A stretch of 36,909 nucleotides of DNA from JAENVT01 sp031424145 (GCA_031424145.1 JANPGV010000323.1:1-36909), one strand, 5' to 3'. Shown: positions 23,274-32,047, counted from the stretch's first letter. Notes: generated by a model from the letters alone, not told the origin. A program made the numbers and translations.

Positions 23274-24698
23274 ATGCCCGACGTGGTGCGAGTCGTTGCC
23301 GGCGTCGACTCGTCGACGCAGAGCACCAAAGTGGAGGTCCGCGATCTCGACACCGGTGCCGTCGTCTCCCGAGGCTCGGCGCCGCACCCGGCGACGACGC
23401 CTCCTCGGTCGGAACAGGATCCGCAGGCGTGGTGGCAGGCGTTCGAGACAGCGTGGCAGGGCGCAGGCTCACCCCACGTCGAGGCGATCAGCGTCGCCGG
23501 TCAACAGCACGGAATGGTGGTCCTCGACAGCCATCGGCAGGTGATACGCCCCGCCAAGTTGTGGAACGACACCGAGACCGCTCCCGACGCTGGATGGCTC
23601 CTGAAGCAGTTGGAAGGCGGCGCCGCGGCTTGGGCCGATGCTGTGGGCAGTGTGCCAGTGGCGGCCTTCACCGTCGCCAAGTTGAGCTGGTTGCACCGTA
23701 GCGAGCCCGAGAACTGGGCCAGGGTGGCGCATGTCGTCTTGCCGCACGACTGGTTGACGTTGCGTCTGACCGGCCAACTCGTCACCGATAGGGGCGACGC
23801 CTCCGGCACCGGCTACTGGTCGCCGTCATCGGGGGACTACCGGTGGGACGTCCTATCGATCGTCGACAAGGACCTGGATTGGCCCGGGGTCGTACCACGA
23901 GTGGCCGACCCGACTGAGACCGTCGGCGAGTGGAACGGCGTGAAGGTCGCCTGTGGAACGGGAGACAACATGGCCGCGGCCCTTGGTCTCGGTCTCCGTC
24001 CCGGTGTGGCGGTTCTGTCGTTGGGTACGTCGGGAACTGCTTACGCCGTCAGCGATGGACCGACCGCCGATCCCACCGGCGCTGTGGCCGGGTTCGCCGA
24101 CGCCAGCGGGCGTTACCTGCCGTTGTCATGCACGCTCAACGCGACGAAGGTGACGGATGCGATCGGCCGGCTGCTCGGACTGCACCACACCGACTTCGAT
24201 CAGCTGGCGCTGTCAGCCCCCGCCGGTGCGGGCGGGTTGACGATGCTGCCGTACTTCGACGGCGAGCGGACCCCGAACCTTCCCAAGGCGACAGGGCTTC
24301 TCGACGGTTTGCGCAGTGATGTGTCGCGAGCGCAGCTCGCCCGGGCTGGGGTGGAAGGCGTGGTATGCGGATTGCTCGACGCACTCGACGCGTTGCGCGC
24401 CCAGGCTCCTGTCAGCTCGGTTCTGCTCGTAGGTGGTGGGTCGCGCAGTGCTGCGTTTCGACAGATCGTCACCGAGCTTTGCGATCTGCCCGTGTCCATG
24501 GCCGATGCCGACCAGGCCGTCGCGACGGGAGCATGCGTCCAGGCAGCAGCCATTGCCGACGGGATCTCTCACGCTGCCGTAGCAGAGCGCTGGGGCCTCG
24601 GCGAAGCGACGCCACTCGGCAACCCTGCCGGCGACAGCGCCGGCGTGCGCGCTCGATATGCCGAACTCCGTGCGGCAACGTACCCTGCGACCGCATGA
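23274..24698 (+). CDS. xylB: xylulokinase (FGGY carbohydrate kinase family)
   Basis: This 474-aa cytoplasmic kinase phosphorylates D-xylulose to xylulose 5-phosphate for the pentose phosphate pathway. The first phosphate-binding strand-turn is VAGVDSSTQSTKVEVRD. SVAGQQHGMVVLD and KLWNDTET are characteristic of xylulokinases within the FGGY family. The second half has GTGDNMAAALGLGL, LSLGTSGTAYAVS and LLVGGGSRSAAFRQI, the second nucleotide site. The length is normal. No xylose isomerase or sugar transporter is in the window, so related pentulose substrates are possible. The stop overlaps the J-domain gene start (ATGA). Confidence 0.88.
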   Translation: MPDVVRVVAGVDSSTQSTKVEVRDLDTGAVVSRGSAPHPATTPPRSEQDPQAWWQAFETAWQGAGSPHVEAISVAGQQHGMVVLDSHRQVIRPAKLWNDTETAPDAGWLLKQLEGGAAAWADAVGSVPVAAFTVAKLSWLHRSEPENWARVAHVVLPHDWLTLRLTGQLVTDRGDASGTGYWSPSSGDYRWDVLSIVDKDLDWPGVVPRVADPTETVGEWNGVKVACGTGDNMAAALGLGLRPGVAVLSLGTSGTAYAVSDGPTADPTGAVAGFADASGRYLPLSCTLNATKVTDAIGRLLGLHHTDFDQLALSAPAGAGGLTMLPYFDGERTPNLPKATGLLDGLRSDVSRAQLARAGVEGVVCGLLDALDALRAQAPVSSVLLVGGGSRSAAFRQIVTELCDLPVSMADADQAVATGACVQAAAIADGISHAAVAERWGLGEATPLGNPAGDSAGVRARYAELRAATYPATA

Positions 24699-25189
24699 AC
24701 GCTGACCCGTTCGCCGTCCTGGGGATCGGCCGCGACGCCACGTTGGACGAGGTGCGATCTGCGCGGCGCAAGCTTGCGGCCGAGTTTCACCCAGATCATG
24801 GTGGCGACGCGGCACGGATGGGCGAGATCAACGTCGCGTACCAAGAGGTCGTTGCGGAGTTGTCGCAGCCGGCTCCCGTCCCGGTACCGCGCTTCTATCC
24901 GGGGGTGCAGCACGATGCTCCGTCGTTCACCATCGACACACTGCCGGCCGAAGCCTTCGAGGCTCTGTTGATCGTGACGTCGTGGATGGGCGAGGTCTTG
25001 GTCGACGACCCGCCGTATGTCCTCGAGGTGCACCTGACCGACCCATCGCCGTGCTGGTGCCGGCTCGACCTCGTGCCCGACGCAGGTGCAAGCACCGTCA
25101 CACTTACCGTCGCTTCGATCGACGGAGTCCCCGCCCCGGATGTGGAAGCCGTCCGCGACCTTTGGGTCGCCAACCTCAACCGCCTGTGA
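24695..25189 (+). CDS. J-domain protein
   Basis: This 164-aa protein has an N-terminal DnaJ-like J-domain (about residues 4-62): DPFAVLGIGRDATLDEVRSA, a short helix, and the key HPD tripeptide in EFHPDHGGD, then INVAYQEV. The HPD motif stimulates the ATPase of a DnaK partner. The rest (about 75-164) has no glycine-rich or zinc-finger part, so it is not a full DnaJ; it has an alpha/beta region of unknown family. Its start lies within the xylulokinase stop. A second J-domain protein of this kind is usually a specialised co-chaperone. Confidence 0.8.
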   Translation: MNADPFAVLGIGRDATLDEVRSARRKLAAEFHPDHGGDAARMGEINVAYQEVVAELSQPAPVPVPRFYPGVQHDAPSFTIDTLPAEAFEALLIVTSWMGEVLVDDPPYVLEVHLTDPSPCWCRLDLVPDAGASTVTLTVASIDGVPAPDVEAVRDLWVANLNRL

Positions 25190-25195
25190 GCCGCG

Positions 25196-25672
25196 ATGAC
25201 TGACATGTCGGACGTTGTTTTTCGAACTGTGGACGCAGGATCGCCCGAGGCCAAGTGGGCCTTGGCGCAGTACTTCGACGAACTGGATCGGCGATTTTCC
25301 GGCGGCTTCAACACGAACGATGCTCTCGCAGAAGCAGCGACATCCCTCAACCCGCCTTCCGGGCTGTTCGTCCTCGCAACGCTCGGAGACGATGTTGTCG
25401 GGTGCGGCGCGCTCCTGTGGATCGACGGCGACACCGCGGAGATCAAGCGCATGTGGGTGGACTCGGAACGTCGCGGCATCGGGTTGGGCAAACGACTGCT
25501 CGGGCATCTGGAAGCGGAGGCGCGGTCGTCGGGAAGATCGCGGGTCGTGCTCGACACGAACGAGTCTCTGGCCGAGGCCATCTCGATGTATCGAGCGCTT
25601 GGCTACGAGGCCATCGAGCGATACAACGACAACCCGTACGCGCACCACTGGTTCGAGAAGAAGTTCACGTAG
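25196..25672 (+). CDS. GNAT-family N-acetyltransferase
   Basis: This is a 158-aa acetyltransferase. The acetyl-CoA pyrophosphate loop is RRGIGLGKRLLGHLE (core R-x-x-G-x-G) after the conserved strand AEIKRMWVDSE. The C-terminal part SMYRALGYEAIERYND is the usual family ending and HHWFEKKF closes the protein. The acceptor substrate (small molecule or protein) is unknown. It starts 6 nt after the J-domain gene and ends 4 nt before the convergent Sua5 gene. Confidence 0.85.
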   Translation: MTDMSDVVFRTVDAGSPEAKWALAQYFDELDRRFSGGFNTNDALAEAATSLNPPSGLFVLATLGDDVVGCGALLWIDGDTAEIKRMWVDSERRGIGLGKRLLGHLEAEARSSGRSRVVLDTNESLAEAISMYRALGYEAIERYNDNPYAHHWFEKKFT

Positions 25673-25676
25673 GTCG

Positions 25677-26582
25677 CTAGCGACCCTGCGTTGGGGGAGC
25701 GGCGGCCTTCGTGAGGCGGTCGCGGATCGCGTGCCCGAGGCCGGTTGGTGGAGGCAGCACTGCAATCACGGTCTCGATTCCGCGGCTGTCTGCGTCGCGC
25801 AGCCGACTGAACAACGTGTGGGCGTAGTGGGCGAGATCGTGATCGTCGATGATCTCTGCGTTCGGTGTGGAGGCCGCCAACGGCTCCGCGTCCGCATTGG
25901 TCTCGACAAGCAGGACGCGACATAGCGGGGCGTAGTGCGAGTCCAACATCCCCGGCGCCCGGCTCGGCCCGGCCGCAGCACCGAGAGTCAGGTCGAGCAG
26001 AGACTCGATCTCGTCGGCCGAGATAGCTCCGGGACGTAGCACCTGGGGCGGATCAACGCTGCAGTCGACGATCGTCGACTCGACGCCGATCGGACACGGC
26101 CCGCCATCGAGGACGAAGTCGACCTCGTCGCCGAGATCGGCGCGAACGTGGTCAGCGGTGGTCGGGCTGACCCGGCCGAACCGGTTGGCCGACGGCGCAG
26201 CCAGCCCCCCTCCGAACCGCTGCAACAGTTCCAGCGTCAGTCGATGAGCGGGCACGCGCAGCCCGACGGTCGACCTTCCCCCCGTGACGATGTCGAGCAC
26301 GCGCTCCGCCCGAGGAACGAGCAACGTGAGGGGCCCGGGCCAGCACGCCTCGGCCAGGATGGCCGCGGATGTTGGGGTTGTGGAGGCCCACTCTCCCAAA
26401 TGTTCGGCGGCGGCGATGTGGACGATCAATGGATGATCAGGTGGCCGTCGCTTGACCTCGAAGAGCCGCCGCACCGCATCTGGGTTCGAGGCATCAGCGG
26501 CCAGGCCGTAGACCGTTTCGGTCGGGATCGCCACGAGCCCACCTGCCCGCAACACAGCGGTGGCCCGATCGACGTCGCTCAC
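25677..26582 (-). CDS. threonylcarbamoyl-AMP synthase (Sua5/YrdC family, two-domain)
   Basis: This 301-aa enzyme makes threonylcarbamoyl-AMP from threonine, bicarbonate and ATP for t6A in tRNAs reading ANN codons. The YrdC domain (about 1-200) has GLVAIPTETVYGLAADA, KRRPPDHPLIVHI, LAEACWPGPLTLL and PSANRFGRVSPT. The linker SRAPGMLDSHYAPL leads into the C-terminal Sua5 domain, so this is the longer Sua5 type. The GTG at 26582 overlaps the stop of the upstream hydrolase gene by 4 nt and is the natural start (VSDVDRATAVLRAGG). Confidence 0.9.
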   Translation of the reverse strand: MSDVDRATAVLRAGGLVAIPTETVYGLAADASNPDAVRRLFEVKRRPPDHPLIVHIAAAEHLGEWASTTPTSAAILAEACWPGPLTLLVPRAERVLDIVTGGRSTVGLRVPAHRLTLELLQRFGGGLAAPSANRFGRVSPTTADHVRADLGDEVDFVLDGGPCPIGVESTIVDCSVDPPQVLRPGAISADEIESLLDLTLGAAAGPSRAPGMLDSHYAPLCRVLLVETNADAEPLAASTPNAEIIDDHDLAHYAHTLFSRLRDADSRGIETVIAVLPPPTGLGHAIRDRLTKAAAPPTQGR

Positions 26583-27262
26583 CACGGGATGGCGTCGAGA
26601 AACTCGAGAGCTGCATCGATGAACCCGAAGGCCTCGGGGGTTGCGAAATGGTCGACGTTCGGCAGCGTACGCAGGGTTGCGTCGGGCAACGCATCGACCA
26701 GCGGCTGACCGGGACCCGCGAAGTCGCGATCGCCGATCACGACCAACGTCGGACACGTGGCCGTGGCCAGCATCTCGGGTCGCAGCCGCGGTCGGGGACG
26801 CTTCATCACCGCGGTGAGAGCGACGATGTCATTGCCAGGTTGGCTGGCATATTGCACGAACTTCCTGGCGAGGTTGTCGTCGGGATCGCCGTGACCCTCG
26901 AGGGCGGCGACGATCCTGTGGGTGCGCGCTTCATCGGGGTCGAACAACGATCTTCCGATTCCGGCAAGGACGAGGCGGTTGAATCGGTGGGGCTGGACAA
27001 CCGCGACCTGCAACAAGGTGATCGCCCCCAGCGAAAATCCGATTGCATCGACCGGCGTGTCCGGCAGGGACTCGATCACACGGGCCGTCAGGTCGTCGTA
27101 CGACTGCGGATCCTGAGGCTTGGGTGCGGTGCCGTGACCGAGCAGATCGACTCCGATGACCATCCGACCCGCGTCGCGCAACAGTTCGCTGAACCCGTTG
27201 TCCTGCCAAGTCGACTCGAACGAACCACCCCATCCGTGGACGAGTAGAACAGGCGGTGCCAT
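26579..27262 (-). CDS. alpha/beta hydrolase
   Basis: This is a 227-aa alpha/beta-hydrolase-fold protein. VLLVHGWGGSFESTW carries the oxyanion HG motif, the nucleophile elbow is GFSLG (Ser about residue 76), the acid is probably in VIGDRDFAGPG and the histidine in VDHFATPE. The lid region is short. Substrate is unknown. The gene sits upstream of, and overlaps by 4 nt, the Sua5 gene, so its promoter drives both. A TACGGT box lies 7 nt before the ATG. Confidence 0.85.
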   Translation of the reverse strand: MAPPVLLVHGWGGSFESTWQDNGFSELLRDAGRMVIGVDLLGHGTAPKPQDPQSYDDLTARVIESLPDTPVDAIGFSLGAITLLQVAVVQPHRFNRLVLAGIGRSLFDPDEARTHRIVAALEGHGDPDDNLARKFVQYASQPGNDIVALTAVMKRPRPRLRPEMLATATCPTLVVIGDRDFAGPGQPLVDALPDATLRTLPNVDHFATPEAFGFIDAALEFLDAIPW

Positions 27263-27269
27263 GTCGCAA

Positions 27270-27275
27270 ACCGTA
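27270..27275 (-). promoter_or_regulatory. -10 element TACGGT for the hydrolase-sua5 operon
   Basis: On the minus strand TACGGT (27275-27270) precedes the ATG at 27262 by 7 nt, again pointing to a leaderless mRNA. Confidence 0.5.
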
Positions 27276-27357
27276 TCCGCCGCCGGTCGTCGCAGATGGC
27301 GTGCGGAAGCCGTAGCCTTGAGCGGTCCGTCAAGGCCACCGTCGATCTGGAGCTGTG

Positions 27358-28794
27358 ATGCGCCTGCTGAACGAAAGCCCGCCGTATGACCTTACATACA
27401 GCGACGTGTTCATGGTGCCCAGCCTGTCCTCGGTGCCGTCGCGTTTCACCGTCGATCTCAGCACCCCGGATGCCCTCGGAACGACCATCCCGGTCGTCGT
27501 CAGCAACATGACGGCTGTCGCCGGTCGCCGCATGGCCGAGACCGTCGCCCGTCGCGGCGGCTTGACCGTGCTTCCCCAAGACATCCCGCTGGACGTCGTC
27601 GAGGGCGTCATCGACTACGTGAAGTCCCGCCACATCGTCTACGACACCCCCATCACGCTCAGCCCCACCCACACCGTGGGCGATGCACTGGGCTTGATCC
27701 ACAAGCGCGCCCACGGCGCGTTGGTCGTGGTCGGCGACGATGGAGCACCGGCGGGGATATTCACCGAACACGACGCGGTGGGATTCGATCGATTCAGCCA
27801 GTTGAAGAACGTGATGAGCAGCGACCTGATGGTGATCGAAGACGGCGCACCGCCGGACGAGATCTACGAGCGCCTCAGTGGCCAGCGCCTGTCCGTAGCG
27901 CCGGTGGTTGACGGGTCCGGCCGTCTCATTGGTTGCGTGACTCGCAAGGGTGCGCTCCGCTCGACCATCTACAAGCCTGCCGTCGATGACAACGGCCGTC
28001 TGCGAATCGCCGTCGCCGTGGGCATCAACGGCGATCCGTCCACGAAGGCCAAGTCGTTGCTGGCAATGGGCGCCGACGTGCTGGTGATCGACACAGCGCA
28101 CGGCCATCAAACTCGAACCCTGCGCGCAATCGAAGAGGTCCGCGCGGTCGCGCCCGACGCGGCGATCGTCGCAGGCAATGTTGTTACCGCCGAAGGCACG
28201 CGCGATCTGATCAACGCCGGCGCCGACGTCGTCAAGGTCGGTGTCGGCCCAGGGGCGATGTGCACAACACGGATGATGACGGGTGTCGGCCGGCCGCAGT
28301 TCAGCGCCGTGTTGGAATGCGCTGCCGAGGCGGCCAGGCACGGCAAGCACATCTGGGCCGATGGGGGAGTTCGCTATCCCCGCGACGTCGCCCTCGCCCT
28401 CGCCGCGGGCGCCGCCAACGTGATGTTCGGTTCATGGCTGGCAGGGACGTACGAATCGGCAGCCGACACCTTGCGTGATCCCGATGGCCGGCTCTACAAG
28501 GAGAGCTTCGGCATGGCCAGCAATCGCGCCGTCAAGATCCGGAACCGCACCGAGACAGCATTCGAACGTGCTCGCAAAGAGCTCTTCGAAGAGGGCATCA
28601 GCACGTCCCGAATGTACCTCGACCCGGATCGACCCGGCGTCGAAGACATCATCGACGAGATCGTCGCTGGGGTCCGGTCGGCATTCACGTATGCAGGAGC
28701 CGCGACCATCTCCGAGTTCCACGAGCGCGCAGTCGTCGGTGTGCAGAGCGCGGCGGGTTACAGCGAAGGGTTGCCCCAGGGGACGAGCTGGTAA
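27358..28794 (+). CDS. guaB1: GuaB1-type IMP dehydrogenase/GMP reductase family protein with CBS domains
   Basis: This 478-aa protein is a (beta/alpha)8 barrel with a CBS pair inserted at about residues 95-210 (SPTHTVGDALGLIHKRAHGA and SGQRLSVAPVVDGSG). The catalytic loop GPGAMCTTRMMTGVG has the nucleophile Cys302. The N-terminus DLTYSDVFMVPS and the ADGGVRYPRDVALALAAGA phosphate site are family features. Actinobacteria have several guaB paralogues; the mycobacterial GuaB1, which this resembles, is reported to be a GMP reductase rather than an IMP dehydrogenase. I therefore infer GMP reduction to IMP, with CBS control by nucleotides. ATG at 27358 follows GGAG by 5 nt; GTG directly before it is also in frame. 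It is followed without a gap by cmk. Confidence 0.85.
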   Translation: MRLLNESPPYDLTYSDVFMVPSLSSVPSRFTVDLSTPDALGTTIPVVVSNMTAVAGRRMAETVARRGGLTVLPQDIPLDVVEGVIDYVKSRHIVYDTPITLSPTHTVGDALGLIHKRAHGALVVVGDDGAPAGIFTEHDAVGFDRFSQLKNVMSSDLMVIEDGAPPDEIYERLSGQRLSVAPVVDGSGRLIGCVTRKGALRSTIYKPAVDDNGRLRIAVAVGINGDPSTKAKSLLAMGADVLVIDTAHGHQTRTLRAIEEVRAVAPDAAIVAGNVVTAEGTRDLINAGADVVKVGVGPGAMCTTRMMTGVGRPQFSAVLECAAEAARHGKHIWADGGVRYPRDVALALAAGAANVMFGSWLAGTYESAADTLRDPDGRLYKESFGMASNRAVKIRNRTETAFERARKELFEEGISTSRMYLDPDRPGVEDIIDEIVAGVRSAFTYAGAATISEFHERAVVGVQSAAGYSEGLPQGTSW

Positions 28795-29430
28795 GTGCGA
28801 ATCATTGCCATCGATGGTCCGGCCGGTGCCGGCAAGAGCACCGTTGCGCGGGCGTTGGCGGCTCGGCTTGGTCTGGAGTACCTGGATACGGGCGCGATGT
28901 ACCGGGCTGTCACACTGGCTGCGATGCAGCGCGGCATCGATCCCGCCGACGTCGAAACAGTCGCTGCGCTGGCCCGCGAGCTCAGTCTCGATGTCAGCGA
29001 CGACGGCGTGATCGTCGATGGCTACGACGCCACCACCGAGATCCGCAGCCCGGCCGTCACGACGGCGGTCAGTGCAGTCGCTGCCAACAGCGCAGTCCGC
29101 GCCGAACTGGTCGAGCGTCAGCGAGATTGGGCGAGACGACGCGGAGGAGGAGTTCTGGAGGGCCGCGACATCGGTTCTGTCGTGTTTCCCGATGCAGAGT
29201 TGAAGCTGTATCTCACCGCAGCTCCAAGGGTGCGCGCCGAACGCCGCATGGCTGAGTCCGGAGGCAACGTCGACGAGATCTTCGAAGCCATCGAGCGACG
29301 CGACCGGCACGATCTTTCTCGCGTCGACAGCCCGCTCGTCAAAGCTGACGGCTCGATCGTGGTAGATACCACGGGCCTCGCTATCGACGAGGTACTGGCG
29401 CAGATCCAACAACTCCTGGAGCACGAATGA
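28795..29430 (+). CDS. cmk: cytidylate kinase
   Basis: This 211-aa enzyme phosphorylates (d)CMP to (d)CDP with ATP in the cytoplasm. The P-loop IDGPAGAGKST is at about residues 5-15, followed by LEYLDTGAMYRA and VTTAVSAVAA, with GRDIGSVVFPDAELKLYLTA as the cmk hallmark (written here as GRDIGSVVFPDA and ELKLYLTA). RRMAES and RDRHDLSR form the lid. The GTG start directly follows the guaB1 stop, and the stop overlaps the acyltransferase start (ATGA), so nucleotide and phospholipid genes share one transcript. Confidence 0.93.
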   Translation: MRIIAIDGPAGAGKSTVARALAARLGLEYLDTGAMYRAVTLAAMQRGIDPADVETVAALARELSLDVSDDGVIVDGYDATTEIRSPAVTTAVSAVAANSAVRAELVERQRDWARRRGGGVLEGRDIGSVVFPDAELKLYLTAAPRVRAERRMAESGGNVDEIFEAIERRDRHDLSRVDSPLVKADGSIVVDTTGLAIDEVLAQIQQLLEHE

Positions 29431-30104
29431 CCAAGATCGCCACGAAGCTGACCGGCAACAAGCTGGTGGATCGCATTGCGTACCAGATCGTCCGGTTCAT
29501 CGTCACCTCGTTCTGCCACACATGGTGCCGGATGACGATCGAGGGCAGAGAGAACGTGCCCGAACACGGGCCCTTCCTCCTCGCGCCCACTCATCGCAGC
29601 ATCCTCGACACTCCGATTGCTTCGGGAGTGACGCACAGACGGATGCGGTTCATGGGTGCTGACAAGTATTGGAAGAACAAGGCGTTCGGCAGGTTGCTGA
29701 CGACGCTCGGTGGTTTTCCAGTCAGCCGCGGAACAGCCGACCGCGAAGCGCTGAAACGATGCATCGCCGTACTCGAGGGCGGGGAGCCGTTGGTGCTGTT
29801 CCCGGAGGGCGAGCGCAAGAGCGGCCCGTTGGTGCTCCCGTTGTTCGACGGGGCCACGTACGTCGCGGTGAAGGCCGGCGTGCCGATCGTGCCGGTGGGG
29901 ATCGGGGGATCAGAACGTGCCATGCCGAAGGGTGCGAAGTTCATCAGGCCGCGCAAGGTTCACGTGGTGATCGGCAAGCCGATCACGACCTCTACGAATG
30001 CGGAGAACCCGAAGGCTCAACGCGACACCGCACGCCAGTTGACGGGTGAACTGCACGCGGAGCTGCAGCGCCTGTTCGACATCGCCGAAGCCCGTGTCGG
30101 CTGA
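29427..30104 (+). CDS. plsC: 1-acyl-glycerol-3-phosphate acyltransferase (PlsC-like)
   Basis: This 225-aa membrane-associated acyltransferase has the catalytic HX4D motif THRSILD (His about residue 54), a second motif around GGFPVSRGTADREALKR and the acceptor-phosphate motif FPEGERKSG, followed by VPIVPVGIGG. It should transfer an acyl group to lysophosphatidic acid or a similar acceptor. A short hydrophobic N-terminal helix (YQIVRFIVTSFCHTWC) can anchor it to the membrane. The placement after cmk is common in actinobacteria. Confidence 0.88.
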   Translation: MTKIATKLTGNKLVDRIAYQIVRFIVTSFCHTWCRMTIEGRENVPEHGPFLLAPTHRSILDTPIASGVTHRRMRFMGADKYWKNKAFGRLLTTLGGFPVSRGTADREALKRCIAVLEGGEPLVLFPEGERKSGPLVLPLFDGATYVAVKAGVPIVPVGIGGSERAMPKGAKFIRPRKVHVVIGKPITTSTNAENPKAQRDTARQLTGELHAELQRLFDIAEARVG

Positions 30105-30122
30105 CCGAGCTATAGCTGACGA

Positions 30123-30140
30123 ACTATCTGTCCAGATAGT
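30123..30140. repeat. inverted repeat at the convergent ends of plsC and the M18 peptidase gene
   Basis: ACTATCTG (30123-30130) and CAGATAGT (30133-30140) are exact inverted copies two bases apart; as RNA this gives a 7-bp stem with a 4-nt loop. A separate 10-bp palindrome AGCTATAGCT is at 30108-30117. They lie where the two transcripts meet and may help termination, but there is no U-tract. Confidence 0.4.
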
Positions 30141-31404
30141 GGCGCAGGCCAGTGGCCAGCGAGATCGGATCGTCGACGCCGCACAGCTCGCGGGCTGAGT
30201 GCATCGACAACTGCGGCACACCGACATCGACCGTGTCGATGCCGAGACGGGTGGCCGTGATCGGTCCGATCGTGGTGCCGCACGGCATGTTGTTGCGACT
30301 GACGAACACCTGCGATGGCACACCGGCTTCGTTGAACACCTGCCGAAGCATGGCTGCCGAACGTGCGCTTGTGGCATACCGCTGGTTGCTGTTGAGCTTG
30401 ATGGCCGGTCCGCGATTGACGATCGGCTGATGCTCGGGGTCGTGGCGCTCGCGGTAGTTGGGATGAACGGCATGTGCGTTGTCGGCCGAGACGCAGGTGC
30501 TCGCCGCGAGCTGGGTCAGGAAGTCGGCCCGCGAGGCGCCGTTGGCAAGAGCCAACTGCTCGAGAACGTGCTCGAGCAGAGGCCCGGCCGCGCCTGTGAC
30601 GCTCTCGGATCCAACCTCTTCGTGGTCGAACAGGGCGATGACGCCAGTCGATCCGGGAGAACCGGCGCCACACATCGCGTCGACGGCTGCCCAGCACGAA
30701 ACCTGGTTGTCAAGACGGCCGGCTGCGAGCATCGATCGGTCGGCGCCGAGGATGGCCGGGGGTGTGCGGTCGAACAGGCACAGCTCCCACGCCGAGATCG
30801 TCGGGGCATCCGTGAACTGGTCGGGAAACTGTTCGGCCAATCGACCGGCGAGCCAATCTGCGAACTCCCCAGCTTCCGGCACACCGGTTCCCCACACCGG
30901 CGTGAGGTGCTGCTGCTTGTCGAGGATCAGCCCGCGTTCGGTGACGTCTCGGTCGAGGTGTATCGCCAGCTGCGGGACGCGACAGATCGCCTCGTCGACT
31001 AGGACATCCACTGAAGCACCGTCCGACGTCTCGACGCGACCGGCGACACCCAGATCTCGATCCAACCACGAGTTGATCAGCGCGCCGCCGTAGACCTCCA
31101 CGCCGAGCTGCTTCCAACCAACGCCACCAGTATCCGGTCGTGGTTTGATCCGCAGGCAGGGTGAGTCCGTGTGCGCGCCGATCAGCCGCAGGGGCGAGCG
31201 GCTGCTCGCAGTCGTGCCACGGCTCCAGGCGACCAGTGCCGCGCCGCGGATCACATATCCACGCTGGGGCACGTCGATCCAGGGCGTCGCCAGGTCGAGC
31301 CGGTCGAAGCCTGCAGCGTTCAGCCGATCGGCGGCAGTGCCCACGACATGCCACGGCGACGGCGACGCGGCCAGGAATTGGATGAGGTCGTCGAGCTCTG
31401 GCAT
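30124..31404 (-). CDS. M18-family aspartyl aminopeptidase
   Basis: This is a 426-aa dinuclear zinc aminopeptidase. Metal-site motifs are GAHTDSPCLRIKP (His and the following Asp), FDHEEVGS with the catalytic Glu pair, and MHSARE near the C-terminus. GALINSWLDRDLGVAGRV and NSNQRYAT are further M18 features. The enzyme removes N-terminal acidic residues from cytoplasmic peptides. The ATG at 31404 overlaps the stop of the upstream histidine phosphatase gene (ATGA), and longer readings would run through that gene. Confidence 0.9.
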   Translation of the reverse strand: MPELDDLIQFLAASPSPWHVVGTAADRLNAAGFDRLDLATPWIDVPQRGYVIRGAALVAWSRGTTASSRSPLRLIGAHTDSPCLRIKPRPDTGGVGWKQLGVEVYGGALINSWLDRDLGVAGRVETSDGASVDVLVDEAICRVPQLAIHLDRDVTERGLILDKQQHLTPVWGTGVPEAGEFADWLAGRLAEQFPDQFTDAPTISAWELCLFDRTPPAILGADRSMLAAGRLDNQVSCWAAVDAMCGAGSPGSTGVIALFDHEEVGSESVTGAAGPLLEHVLEQLALANGASRADFLTQLAASTCVSADNAHAVHPNYRERHDPEHQPIVNRGPAIKLNSNQRYATSARSAAMLRQVFNEAGVPSQVFVSRNNMPCGTTIGPITATRLGIDTVDVGVPQLSMHSARELCGVDDPISLATGLRHYLDR

Positions 31405-32027
31405 CAGCTTCCTTGGAAAAGACCCATCGGCAACCCGGTGCCGCGTAGGTGCGGTGTCTCGTTGATCGTCACGACCGAGCGCGTGCCGCTCCTGGCCGCA
31501 GCGACGCGGTTGATGCTGGTGTAGTTCGGATAGAAGAAGGCGCGAGGGTTGGTCAGCCCCAGTACTTGGCAGAGGTAGCCATTGATGACGCCGCCGTGGC
31601 AGACAACGACGATCCGCTGCCCAGGGTGGACGTCGATCAACTGCTCGATGGTCCGCACCACCCGAGAGCGGAACTCCTCGGACGTCTCGTCTTCGGCGTC
31701 CCATTGACCATTGATGATTGCGTGATAGCGAGGATCGTTGGCGGCCTTCAGCTCCTCGGTGGGGATGTAGTCGGAGGAGAGGCGGTCGAACTCGGCGACG
31801 CCGTCGCAGAGCACGACCTCGAGATCGTGGAATGCCGCGATGGCGGCTGCGGTTTCGTACGCACGTCGCAACGGACTGGCGTAGATTGCGTCGAGATGCT
31901 CCGACGAAAGGTACGTTGCCAGATGCTCGGCCTGTGCCCGGCCGTCGGCCGACAGTTCGGGATCGGCTGGCCCCTCCACCAATTCACGCCGAACCGGCAG
32001 TGCGTGGCGCACCAGCAACAACTCCAT
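31404..32027 (-). CDS. histidine phosphatase superfamily protein
   Basis: This is a 207-aa phosphoglycerate-mutase-like phosphatase. The phospho-accepting histidine is in LLLVRHALP, where Ala replaces the Gly of the common RHG motif. SPLRRAYETAAAIA follows and the second catalytic histidine is in VVVCHGGVINGYL. The length fits a broad phosphatase rather than glycolytic mutase. It overlaps the M18 peptidase gene and is divergent from pyruvate kinase with only 20 nt between the two start codons. Confidence 0.87.
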   Translation of the reverse strand: MELLLVRHALPVRRELVEGPADPELSADGRAQAEHLATYLSSEHLDAIYASPLRRAYETAAAIAAFHDLEVVLCDGVAEFDRLSSDYIPTEELKAANDPRYHAIINGQWDAEDETSEEFRSRVVRTIEQLIDVHPGQRIVVVCHGGVINGYLCQVLGLTNPRAFFYPNYTSINRVAAARSGTRSVVTINETPHLRGTGLPMGLFQGS

Positions 32028-32034
32028 GGGTCAC

Positions 32035-32040
32035 TAGATA
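32035..32040. promoter_or_regulatory. symmetric TAGATA/TATCTA hexamer between the phosphatase gene and pyk
   Basis: The hexamer reads TAGATA on the plus strand and TATCTA on the minus strand, and it is exactly 7 nt from the start codon on each side. It may serve as a -10 region in both directions, but neither reading matches TANNNT perfectly. Confidence 0.35.
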
Positions 32041-32047
32041 ACCAGGT

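Noticed and set aside
27088..28350. 420-aa open frame antisense to guaB1
   Set aside because: It runs through guaB1 and the start region of the hydrolase gene, and no family motif is visible.
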